From contig NZ_BBIS01000049.1 in NCBI RefSeq assembly GCF_000730605.1, forward strand, positions 17,225-81,224: a stretch of DNA of 64,000 nt, written 5' to 3'. Positions 47,658 through 54,965 of the stretch are shown in pieces (position 1 is the stretch's first letter; each line of letters starts with the position of its first letter). The translations under genes were made by a program, and so were the position numbers. Under the pieces are notes generated by a model that worked only from the letters and a program-made list of their open reading frames with translations, was not told the DNA's origin and made no database searches. The DNA comes from Pseudomonas monteilii NBRC 103158 = DSM 14164. Its GTDB lineage: Bacteria > Pseudomonadota > Gammaproteobacteria > Pseudomonadales > Pseudomonadaceae.

Positions 47658-47683
47658 TCAATAAAACCAGTCCCTTGCCGATA
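47658..47683 (+). promoter_or_regulatory. FliA (sigma-28) type promoter of the Aer-type gene
   Basis: TCAAT (47658-47662), a 14-bp spacer and GCCGATA (47677-47683). The -35 box differs from TCAAG at one base. The ATG lies 30 bp downstream. An alternative gene start at 47675 would fall inside this promoter. Confidence 0.7.
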
Positions 47684-47713
47684 CCTGTCGAAAGCCTTGC
47701 GGACTATCGACCC

Positions 47714-49279
47714 ATGCGTAACAACCAGCCGATTACCCAGAGAGAACGGACTTTCCCTGCCCAGCAGCGGTTGATCTCCACCACCAATGCCAAGGGTGTG
47801 ATCACCTACTGCAACGATGCCTTCATCGAAATCAGTGGGTTCACCCGCGAAGAGCTGACCGGTGCGCCGCACAACCTGGTGCGTCACCCCGACGTGCCGC
47901 CCGCCGTGTTCGCCCATATGTGGCAAACGCTCAAGCAGGGCCAACCCTGGATGGGCATTGTCAAAAACCGCTGCAAGTCTGGCGACCACTACTGGGTCAA
48001 CGCCTATGTCACGCCGATCTACGACAACAACCAGGTCGTGGGCTTCGAGTCCGTGCGGGTCAAGCCCACCGCCGAGCAGATCCGTCGCGCCGAGGCACTG
48101 TACCAGCGCATCAACCAGGGCAAGCCGCCAGTACCGCGCCGCGACAAGTGGCTGCCGGTGTTGCAGGACTGGCTGCCGTTCATCCTGATCAGCCAGGTAG
48201 GCTTCCTGATCGGCAACTGGCTTGGCCACTCCTGGGGCTTCGCCCTGGCCGCCGGGCTTTCCGTACCGTTGGGCCTGCTTGGCCTTGGCTGGCAGCAGCG
48301 CGGCCTGAAGCGCTTGCTGCGCCTGGCCGAACAAACCACCTCCGACCCGCTGATCGCACAGATGTTTACCGACAGCCGAGGCGTGCAGGCGCGCCTGGAA
48401 ATGGCCATGCTCAGCCAGGACGCCCGCCTGAAAACCTGCCTGACCCGCCTGCAGGACAGTGCCGAACACCTCAGCGACCAGGCGCGCCAGTCCGACGCCC
48501 TGGCGCACAAGAGCTCCTCGGGGCTTGAGCGTCAGCGGGTAGAAACCGAGCAGGTCGCCGCTGCAGTCAACCAGATGGCCGCCACCACGCAGGAAGTGGC
48601 CAATCATGTGCAGCGCACCGCCGACGCCACCCAGGAAGCCAACCGTCTGACCAGCCAGGGGCGGCAGATTGCCGGGGAAACCCGCGATGCCATCGAGCGC
48701 CTGTCGGCAGCGGTGGGTGAAACCGGCCAGACGGTGACGCAGCTGGCCAAGGACAGCGACGAAATTGGCGGAGTGGTCGACGTGATCAAGGGCATCGCCG
48801 ACCAGACCAACCTGCTGGCCCTTAACGCAGCGATCGAAGCGGCGCGCGCCGGGGAAATGGGCCGTGGTTTTGCCGTGGTGGCTGATGAAGTGCGCCAACT
48901 GGCTCAGCGCACTGCAGAGTCCACCGGTCAGATCCATGGACTGATTGCCAAACTGCAGCAAACTGCCAGCAACGCCGTACTGACCATGGAAACCGGCCAC
49001 CGCCAAGCGCAGGAAGGCGTCGACCGGGTGATGCAGGCTGACGAGGCGCTGGTGGGGATCAGTGAAGCGGTCGCCAACATCACCGACATGGCGACCCAGA
49101 TTGCTGCAGCGACCGAAGAGCAGACGGCAGTGGCCGACGAAATCAGCCGCAACATCAGCACCATTGCCGAACTGGCCGACCAGACCGCCGAACAGGCCTT
49201 GCACTCGGCACTGCTCAGCGAAGAGTTGACCAGCACGGCGGGGAGCCAGTACTCGCTGGTGGAGCGTTTCAACCGCTAA
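47714..49279 (+). CDS. aer2: Aer-type PAS chemoreceptor (aerotaxis)
   Basis: A 521-residue energy-taxis receptor without a periplasmic domain. An N-terminal FAD-type PAS domain (TYCNDAFIEISGFTREEL; HNLVRHPDVPPAVFAHMW) is followed by a hydrophobic hairpin anchor (about residues 152-197). The signalling domain has tip IADQTNLLALNAAIEAARAG. Its place next to acnA matches the P. putida Aer2 gene as I know it, which mediates aerotaxis and metabolism-dependent taxis. The start at 47714 is supported by the promoter position. Confidence 0.85.
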   Translation: MRNNQPITQRERTFPAQQRLISTTNAKGVITYCNDAFIEISGFTREELTGAPHNLVRHPDVPPAVFAHMWQTLKQGQPWMGIVKNRCKSGDHYWVNAYVTPIYDNNQVVGFESVRVKPTAEQIRRAEALYQRINQGKPPVPRRDKWLPVLQDWLPFILISQVGFLIGNWLGHSWGFALAAGLSVPLGLLGLGWQQRGLKRLLRLAEQTTSDPLIAQMFTDSRGVQARLEMAMLSQDARLKTCLTRLQDSAEHLSDQARQSDALAHKSSSGLERQRVETEQVAAAVNQMAATTQEVANHVQRTADATQEANRLTSQGRQIAGETRDAIERLSAAVGETGQTVTQLAKDSDEIGGVVDVIKGIADQTNLLALNAAIEAARAGEMGRGFAVVADEVRQLAQRTAESTGQIHGLIAKLQQTASNAVLTMETGHRQAQEGVDRVMQADEALVGISEAVANITDMATQIAAATEEQTAVADEISRNISTIAELADQTAEQALHSALLSEELTSTAGSQYSLVERFNR

Positions 49280-49332
49280 GGCATGGCGCAGCACCCACAG
49301 GCATAGCGCAGGCTCCAGGCACACGCTATCCC

Positions 49333-49360
49333 TGTGGGAGCGGGCATGCCCGCTCCCACA
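49333..49360. repeat. Palindromic repeat between convergent genes
   Basis: Perfect 13-bp arms TGTGGGAGCGGGC (49333-49345) and GCCCGCTCCCACA (49348-49360) with an AT loop. It is of a kind frequent between convergent genes in Pseudomonas and is different from the 24480 REP family. Confidence 0.8.
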
Positions 49361-49387
49361 AAAACCGCATAAGCCTGATTACCTGCG

Positions 49388-50272
49388 TTACCAGTCCAGC
49401 CGCAACCGGCTCTCGAAATACCGCTCTTCCCCGCTCAACGGGTCCTTGAAGCGCAGGCTCTGCGCCAGCAGTTTCAGAGGCCGCTGATAGTCATCTTCTT
49501 CGTTCAGCAACTGCGGATAGAACGGGTCGTTGCTGATTCCCGCCCCCAACGCCGCCATGTGCACACGTAATTGGTGGGTCTTGCCGGTTACCGGCGACAA
49601 CCCATAGCGCCACAGCTCACCGTTCTTCTCCAACACCTCGGCCAGGGTCTCGCTGTTGGCCTCCCCTTCTACCTCATGCATGCGGAAAAACGGCTCGCCA
49701 TGCACCAGCCGGCTTTTGTGTACCAGCGGATACTCATGCTGCGGCATGGCTGCGGCAATGGCCTGGTAGCGCTTGTCGATACGCCGCTCGGGGAACAGGC
49801 GCTGGTAGGCACTGCGGCTGTGCGGGTTGGCAGAAAACAGCACAAGCCCGGCGGTGTGACGGTCGATACGGTGCAGCGGCACCAGGTGTGGGTTATCCAG
49901 ACGACGGATCAGGCGGCGCAGCAAGGTCTGCTCGACGTATTCACCGGTTGGCGTCACCGGCAGGAAATGCGGCTTGTCGGCCACCACCAGGTGCTCGTCC
50001 ACATGCAGGACCGTTTCCTGCACCGGGATGGGTCGCTCGTTCGGCACTTCACGGAAATAGTGCAAACGCATACCGCGCTTGTAAGGCAATTCGGCAGAAA
50101 CCGCCCGCCCCTCGGCATCCAGCACCCGGCCACGGGCAAAACGGTCGAGCCACTGGGCGCGATCGATAGCCTTGAAATGGTCACACAGGCAATCGAGCAC
50201 CGTCGCCCAGTTACCGGGGGGCAGGCACACCGTGCTAGCTTGCTGGCGGGCGGGGTCGAAAGGCGTGGTCAT
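49388..50272 (-). CDS. RluA-family pseudouridine synthase
   Basis: A 294-residue enzyme that isomerises uridine in rRNA or tRNA. The catalytic aspartate is in VPLHRIDRHTAGLVLFS, followed by LSPVTGKTHQLRVHMAALG. ERPIPVQETVLHVDEHLVVA begins the catalytic domain. The N-terminal 90 residues are not an obvious S4 domain. ATG at 50272 is preferred to GTG at 50293. The target nucleotide cannot be told from sequence. Confidence 0.88.
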   Translation of the reverse strand: MTTPFDPARQQASTVCLPPGNWATVLDCLCDHFKAIDRAQWLDRFARGRVLDAEGRAVSAELPYKRGMRLHYFREVPNERPIPVQETVLHVDEHLVVADKPHFLPVTPTGEYVEQTLLRRLIRRLDNPHLVPLHRIDRHTAGLVLFSANPHSRSAYQRLFPERRIDKRYQAIAAAMPQHEYPLVHKSRLVHGEPFFRMHEVEGEANSETLAEVLEKNGELWRYGLSPVTGKTHQLRVHMAALGAGISNDPFYPQLLNEEDDYQRPLKLLAQSLRFKDPLSGEERYFESRLRLDW

Positions 50273-50323
50273 GGCAGGGCTCGAAACGTTCACGGCCGCG
50301 CATTATCCCCCAAGCCCGCGCCC

Positions 50324-50632
50324 TCAACCAGCCTGGCCTATGGCCTCGCTGCGCTCCTTCAGCCAGCGCAGCACCTGTACCGGCTCCCAGCGGCCTGGGT
50401 CGTAGAGGGCATACAGCAACCCTTGGTAACCCACTACATCCAGCCCCCGGTGGTAACCGGCACGCTGGAACAGAGCCTCGATCTCGGCGAAACAGGTATT
50501 GAAGTGGACCTTACCGAACGGGGTATGGTCATCGGTGACCAGGCCTTCGAGGCGCAGTTCCAGCACGGCATCGGCCACCCGCTCCACGGGCATGCGGTTG
50601 ACGCTGTACTTGAGTTGCTCGACGTTGAGCAT
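50324..50632 (-). CDS. Conserved hypothetical protein, 102 residues
   Basis: A small soluble protein (LNVEQLKYSVNRMPVERVAD) rich in aromatic and acidic residues near its C-terminus (LLYALYDPGRWEPVQVLRWL). No domain is recognised. It lies 51 nt upstream of the pseudouridine synthase on the same strand. A TATAAATA-like AT-rich stretch just upstream at about 50650 may be its promoter. Function is unknown. Confidence 0.65.
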   Translation of the reverse strand: MLNVEQLKYSVNRMPVERVADAVLELRLEGLVTDDHTPFGKVHFNTCFAEIEALFQRAGYHRGLDVVGYQGLLYALYDPGRWEPVQVLRWLKERSEAIGQAG

Positions 50633-50697
50633 GGGTTTACCTCGACACTGTATTTATATACAGCATACGAACATCCCCTTGCTGCCGTCAATGCGGT

Positions 50698-51129
50698 TCA
50701 TTGCAGCCCCGGCAGATAGCCGCCGCCTTTGCGCAGGGTCAGCACCTGGCGCCGGGGCGTGTCGCACGTCACGGACAGGTGCACCCAGCGATCGAATTCG
50801 AGGATCAACTGGTCGAAAGCGATGGTGCTGTTACTGATTCTGCGCACGGTATCGCGCGGGCTGACTTCAATCACCGTGAAATCTGCCGCCAGGCCCTGAA
50901 CGTGCTGGCTATTCCGGGAGCCGCCGATCAGCTGGTTGACCTTCTCGCTGCGGTAGCCGCTGCTGATGATGATGGGCGCATCGAACAGCGCGCGCACCTG
51001 CTCGAGCGCTCCACACAGAAACTGCAGGTTGGCACGGGCTTGCGGCGGTGGCGTGTTATCAAAGCCGTCCCTGGCGGCAAGCTGGGAAACGGTCATTTCA
51101 TCAAGCGTGAAATGTGGGGTGATCAACAT
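50698..51129 (-). CDS. Peptidase M15 family D-Ala-D-Ala carboxypeptidase-like protein
   Basis: A 143-residue zinc peptidase-like protein. The metal ligands are in SQHVQGLAADF (H and D) and RWVHLS (H). IIISSGYRSEKVNQLIGG is typical of the M15A group, which includes phage endolysin domains and cell-wall carboxypeptidases. No signal peptide is seen with ATG at 51129, which has GGGAG 7 nt upstream. It may be a domesticated phage-type enzyme; no other phage gene is near. Confidence 0.82.
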   Translation of the reverse strand: MLITPHFTLDEMTVSQLAARDGFDNTPPPQARANLQFLCGALEQVRALFDAPIIISSGYRSEKVNQLIGGSRNSQHVQGLAADFTVIEVSPRDTVRRISNSTIAFDQLILEFDRWVHLSVTCDTPRRQVLTLRKGGGYLPGLQ

Positions 51130-51217
51130 GGCGAGGCTCCCGGTGACTGAATATAGGCACCGGATCATCAGCTCACCGTCATCACCTTGGAGCAGGGACG
51201 CAGCTCCCCTGGAGCCA

Positions 51218-51466
51218 TCACTGCGCGAGGAACGCCACCACCTGCTCGGCATCGAACGGCCAGTGCAACTCGCCGCCGTTGTCGCAGCGTCGCAGTACCG
51301 GAATGATCAGGCCATAACGCTCGAACAGGGCCTCGTTCTCGGCGATGTCGACCAGCTCAACCAACAGACCACGATCGACGAAGGGCATCAGCACGGCCTC
51401 GGCCACTTCGCACAGGTGGCAGCCGAGGGTGCCGAACAGTTGGCATTCAGGCAGCATGGGGTACAT
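51218..51466 (-). CDS. Glutaredoxin-family protein
   Basis: An 82-residue thioredoxin-fold protein with redox motif C-H-L-C in LFGTLGCHLCEVAEAVL and the cis-proline region YGLIIPVLRR. This DUF836-type group is short and found across proteobacteria. The start may be ATG at 51466 or 51457. It lies upstream of the M15 gene. The partner is unknown. Confidence 0.85.
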   Translation of the reverse strand: MYPMLPECQLFGTLGCHLCEVAEAVLMPFVDRGLLVELVDIAENEALFERYGLIIPVLRRCDNGGELHWPFDAEQVVAFLAQ

Positions 51467-51528
51467 TCCGGTATGGCTGGGAAAAACCTATTCTAGGTCC
51501 GTCCCGCCATCCGTGCACCTGACCTGGC

Positions 51529-52737
51529 TCAATCCTGGCTGGTGGCGCCAATGCGGTGCAGTGACAGGTCCGCGCCCTGGAACTCCTGCTCATGGCTCAA
51601 GCGTAGGCCATGCAACGCGCGGATTGCCCCGTACACGGCAAAGCCACCGGCCAAGGCCACAACCACACCCATCAGGCTGCCCAACAACTGGCTGGCCAGG
51701 CTGACACCGCCCATCCCACCCAGGGCTGTCTGACCGAATACGCCGCAAGCGATTCCCCCCCAGACGCCGCACAGCCCGTGCAACGGCCACACACCCAGCA
51801 CGTCGTCGATCTTCCAGCGGTTTTGCGCTGCGGTGAAGGTCCAGACGAACAGAGCGCCCGCCACCAGGCCTGTGGCCAGCGCACCGATCGGGTGCATCAG
51901 GTCGGAGCCGGCGCAGATTGCCACCAGGCCGGCCAACGGCCCGTTGTGCAGGAAGCCCGGGTCGTTGCGCCCGGCCAGCAGGGCCGACAGGGTGCCGCCG
52001 ACCATGGCCATCAATGAATTGATCGCCACCAGGCCGCTGACGCCCTGCAACGTCTGGGCGCTCATGACATTGAAGCCGAACCAGCCGATGATCAGGATCC
52101 ACGAACCCAGCGCCAGGAAGGGAATGCTCGACGGCGCAAACGCCACCAGCCGGCCATCGCGGTAGCGCCCGCGGCGCGCGCCCAGCAACAGCACCGCCGC
52201 CAGCGCCAGCCAACCGCCCATGGCATGCACCACAACGGACCCCGCAAAGTCATGGAACGGCGCGCCGAAGCGTGCCTGCAGCCAAGCCTGCACGCCAAGG
52301 TTACCGTTCCACACCACACCTTCGAAAAAAGGGTAGATGAACGCCACGATCAACGCCGTGGCGCACAGCTGCGGCACAAAGCGCGCCCGCTCGGCAATGC
52401 CGCCGGAGATGATCGCCGGTATCGCCGCCGCGAACGTCAGCAGGAAGAAGCACTTGACCAGCGCATAGCCATGATCGGCAGCCAGCGTCGCCGCTGGCTG
52501 GAAGAAGTTGACGCCATAGGCGATCCAGTAGCCTATAAAGAAGTACACCAGCGCCGAGATGGCAAAATCGCTGAGGATCTTCGACAAGGCGTTGACCTGG
52601 TTCTTGTGGCGTACAGTGCCCACTTCGAGGAACGCGAAGCCGGCATGCATGGCCAGCACCAGAATGGCGCCCATCAGAATGAACAGGGTATTGGAACCGT
52701 GGACAAGGGAGTCCATCGCGCTGTGCATGTTTTCCAT
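51529..52737 (-). CDS. amtB: Ammonium transporter
   Basis: A 402-residue Amt-family channel with about 11 membrane helices. The twin pore histidines appear in GSVVVHAMGGW and PLHGLCGVWGG. There is no cleavable signal sequence: the ATG at 52737 leads directly to the first helix (LFILMGAILVLAMHAGFAFL). No glnK gene is adjacent, in contrast to the usual glnK-amtB pair, so this may be a second transporter. An NtrC-like palindrome lies 56-72 bp upstream. Confidence 0.9.
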   Translation of the reverse strand: MENMHSAMDSLVHGSNTLFILMGAILVLAMHAGFAFLEVGTVRHKNQVNALSKILSDFAISALVYFFIGYWIAYGVNFFQPAATLAADHGYALVKCFFLLTFAAAIPAIISGGIAERARFVPQLCATALIVAFIYPFFEGVVWNGNLGVQAWLQARFGAPFHDFAGSVVVHAMGGWLALAAVLLLGARRGRYRDGRLVAFAPSSIPFLALGSWILIIGWFGFNVMSAQTLQGVSGLVAINSLMAMVGGTLSALLAGRNDPGFLHNGPLAGLVAICAGSDLMHPIGALATGLVAGALFVWTFTAAQNRWKIDDVLGVWPLHGLCGVWGGIACGVFGQTALGGMGGVSLASQLLGSLMGVVVALAGGFAVYGAIRALHGLRLSHEQEFQGADLSLHRIGATSQD

Positions 52738-53051
52738 GAAATAGGCAGACCTGCTGAAAAAGGCACCAGGACAGTTCAAGAACCTGCATCCCTGCACCGA
52801 TTCGGTGCCAGCCCCCTGCCCTGTTTTGGCGAACCGGGCGGAGCCTGCGTGGTTTTTTCTTGGGTTTGTCGTGGATTGGGTTAAGGTTTATCGGTATTCG
52901 CTGCATGCGCGCCCTGAATCGGCGCAAGCCGTGACGGCGGCGCCCCGCAACGTGGCAAACACTTAGCAAGGCCCATACCAGCACTGGCACTTGAACCTTC
53001 CACGCGTGCTATTACTCGAATTACCAACACTCAATCGACAGGGAGACACCC
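52738..53051. other. 314-bp divergent intergenic region
   Basis: It separates the ammonium transporter and the ElaB-type operon. It holds the NtrC-like palindrome at 52793-52809. No sigma-54 -24/-12 pair with correct spacing was found. Confidence 0.5.
52793..52809. promoter_or_regulatory. NtrC-like palindrome upstream of amt
   Basis: TGCACC-GATTC-GGTGCC matches the NtrC core pattern GCAC-N7-GTGC. It fits nitrogen control of an ammonium transporter. The nearby sigma-54 promoter expected for this is not evident. Confidence 0.5.
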
Positions 53052-53366
53052 ATGGCCAGCAAATCGCCAAAGACTGCACAAGAGATATTGATGGCTGACT
53101 TCCAGGCCTTGGTGCGTGACACCGAGAAACTACTGGCCGACACCGCCAACCTGGCCGGCGACCAGGCCGACGAATTGCGTGAACAGATTCACGACCGCCT
53201 GGCCCAGGCCCGCGAAACCCTGCAACTGACCCAGGACTCGGTGCGTGAACGCGGCCAGGCCGCGCTGGGCAGCGCCGAGCAGTATGTGCAGGAAAACCCG
53301 TGGCAGGCGATCGGCATCGCCGCCGGCGTCGGCCTGTTGATCGGCCTGCTGGCCAACCGGCGCTAA
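53052..53366 (+). CDS. ElaB/YqjD-type DUF883 membrane protein
   Basis: A 104-residue protein: an amphipathic helical region (residues about 10-75) and a C-terminal membrane anchor PWQAIGIAAGVGLLIGLLANRR. Relatives in E. coli bind ribosomes at the inner membrane in stationary phase. GGGAG precedes the ATG. It is the first gene of a three-gene unit with the two small membrane proteins that follow. Confidence 0.9.
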   Translation: MASKSPKTAQEILMADFQALVRDTEKLLADTANLAGDQADELREQIHDRLAQARETLQLTQDSVRERGQAALGSAEQYVQENPWQAIGIAAGVGLLIGLLANRR

Positions 53367-53375
53367 GGGGTTCCC

Positions 53376-53750
53376 ATGGAGAATGACGCCAACGGCGCCA
53401 GCGCCTCGGGCAGGCGCCTGGGCGCCGCCGCGCTGGGCCTGCTGCACAGCCACATCGAACTGTTCGGCATCGAATTGCAGGAGCAAAAGGGACGCACCTT
53501 GAGCCTGCTGCTGTTCGCCGGCCTGGCGCTGGTATTTGCGCTGCTGCTGCTGACGGCGCTGTCTGGGCTTTTGCTGGTGCTGCTGTGGGACAGCTATCGC
53601 CTGGCCGGTATCATCGGCCTGTGCGTGTTCTATGGCATGGCCGCGCTGTACTGCGGGCTACGCCTGAAGGCGGCGGTGTTTGACGAGTCATCGCCGTTCG
53701 GCGCCACCCTCGAAGAACTTGCCAAGGACCGGGAGCGCCTGTTGCCATGA
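53376..53750 (+). CDS. YqjE/phage-holin-family membrane protein
   Basis: A 124-residue protein with two membrane helices (LLLFAGLALVFALLLLTALS and IIGLCVFYGMAALYCGLRL) and a basic N-terminus. It matches the YqjE group, often annotated as holin family III, always found after YqjD. It starts 9 nt after the first gene and overlaps the third by 4 nt. Confidence 0.88.
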   Translation: MENDANGASASGRRLGAAALGLLHSHIELFGIELQEQKGRTLSLLLFAGLALVFALLLLTALSGLLLVLLWDSYRLAGIIGLCVFYGMAALYCGLRLKAAVFDESSPFGATLEELAKDRERLLP

Positions 53751-54076
53751 GCCTGCCAGAACTGCCAAACACGCGTAACCCGCGCGAACTGCGCAAGGCA
53801 CTGCTGCGCCTGCGCATGGAAATGCACCGCCAGGAAATCCGTCACGAGTCGGGGCAACTGATGGAACCGCTGCGCCGTGTGCGCGGCATGGGCAGCTCGC
53901 TGCACGATGGCCTGGGGATCAAACATGCGCCCTTGTGGGGGATTGGTGCCGTGGTGGCGCTGGGCTTCCTCACCGGCAAAGGCGTGCGCAGCGGCAACCT
54001 GGCGCGCCTGGTGCGCCTGGGGACCAGCCTGTTGCCACTGGTGCGCCTGTACCTGCAAGGCAACCGCCGCCCCTGA
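53747..54076 (+). CDS. Small membrane protein, third gene of the yqjDE-like unit
   Basis: A 109-residue protein starting at an ATGA overlap with the previous stop. The N-terminal half is charged and helical (RNPRELRKALLRLRMEMHRQ), followed by a short membrane segment (PLWGIGAVVALGFLTG) and a basic tail. It fills the position of yqjK in E. coli, but similarity is only general. Confidence 0.75.
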   Translation: MSLPELPNTRNPRELRKALLRLRMEMHRQEIRHESGQLMEPLRRVRGMGSSLHDGLGIKHAPLWGIGAVVALGFLTGKGVRSGNLARLVRLGTSLLPLVRLYLQGNRRP

Positions 54077-54088
54077 GCCTTGAATGAC

Positions 54089-54107
54089 CCGCCCCATCCA
54101 GGGGCGG
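54089..54107 (+). terminator. Hairpin after the yqjDE-like unit
   Basis: CCGCCCC (54089-54095) and GGGGCGG (54101-54107) with a 5-nt loop, 12 nt beyond the stop. The T-tract is poor. Confidence 0.6.
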
Positions 54108-54179
54108 TTCCACCCTGCCCCTTGCGCAGATGAACACGACACGGGAAGCTAAAGCCTTCGATCCACAGGAGACCGCGCC

Positions 54180-54812
54180 TTGGACTGGCACACCCTGCTC
54201 ACCCGCGAACGCCTGGGCAAAGCCCTCTATAGCGCCGATGAACTCGGGCGCAGCCCCTTCCACAAAGACCACGACCGCATCATCTTCTCCGGCGCTTTCC
54301 GTCGCCTTGGGCGCAAGACCCAGGTACACCCGGTTTCCAGCAACGACCATATCCACACGCGCCTGACCCATTCGTTGGAAGTCAGCTGTGTCGGTCGCTC
54401 GCTGGGCATGCGCGTCGGCGAAACCCTGCGCGACAGCCTGCCGGACTGGTGCGCCCCCAGTGACCTGGGAATGATCGTACAGTCGGCCTGCCTGGCCCAC
54501 GACATAGGCAACCCGCCATTCGGCCACTCCGGCGAAGACGCCATTCGCCACTGGTTCCAGCAAGCCGCCGGGCGTGGCTGGCTGGACGACATGAACGACG
54601 ACGAGCGGGCCGACTTTCTCAACTTCGAAGGCAATGCACAGGGCTTTCGTGTGCTTACCCAACTGGAGTACCACCAGTTCGACGGCGGCACCCGGCTGAC
54701 GTATGCCACCCTCGGCACCTACCTCAAGTACCCTTGGAGCGCGCGCCACGCCGACGCCATGGGTTACAAGAAGCACAAGTTCGGCAGCTACCAGAGCGAA
54801 CTGTGGCTATAG
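54180..54812 (+). pseudogene. dgt: dgt 5' fragment: dGTPase N-terminal half
   Basis: The first 208 codons of the host deoxyguanosinetriphosphate triphosphohydrolase, followed by two foreign codons (Trp, Leu) and a stop. It starts at TTG 54180 with GGAG 8 nt upstream. The metal-binding HD residues remain (THSLEV; LAHDIGNPPFGHSGED), but the C-terminal half lies 5.8 kb away at 60615. Host sequence ends after the codons for QSEL at 54803. The two halves join into a normal enzyme of about 443 residues if the insert is removed. A functional truncated protein is unlikely. Confidence 0.92.
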
Positions 54813-54814
54813 TA

Positions 54815-54856
54815 AACAGCCAAAAATGACATTTTTTGAAAATCAACAGCCAAAAA
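54815..54856. repeat. Two 12-bp direct repeats at the left end of the island
   Basis: AACAGCCAAAAA occurs at 54815-54826 and 54845-54856, 30 bp apart. An inverted relative (ATTTTGGC) follows at about 54872. Iterated short sites at an element end can be recombinase binding sites; this is conjecture. Confidence 0.5.
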
Positions 54857-54965
54857 GTTATAAGTGCAACTATTTTGGCATGAAAACTAAACTTGATAAT
54901 CAAAAAAAGAATAAGGAGGGCTTTGCTGAACTTGAGCATACCACCATTGGCGAGAGCCAATCCAC

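Noticed and set aside
50698..51129. M15 peptidase as part of a prophage
   Set aside because: No other phage gene is near and base composition matches the core genome.
52737..52790. Sigma-54 promoter for amt (CTGGTGCC...GCA on the minus strand)
   Set aside because: The GG to GC spacing is 11 rather than the strict 10 bases.
54803..54820. Left junction beginning TGTGG as a Tn7-like transposon end
   Set aside because: The right junction has no matching ACA end, no 5-bp target duplication and no Tns genes are present.
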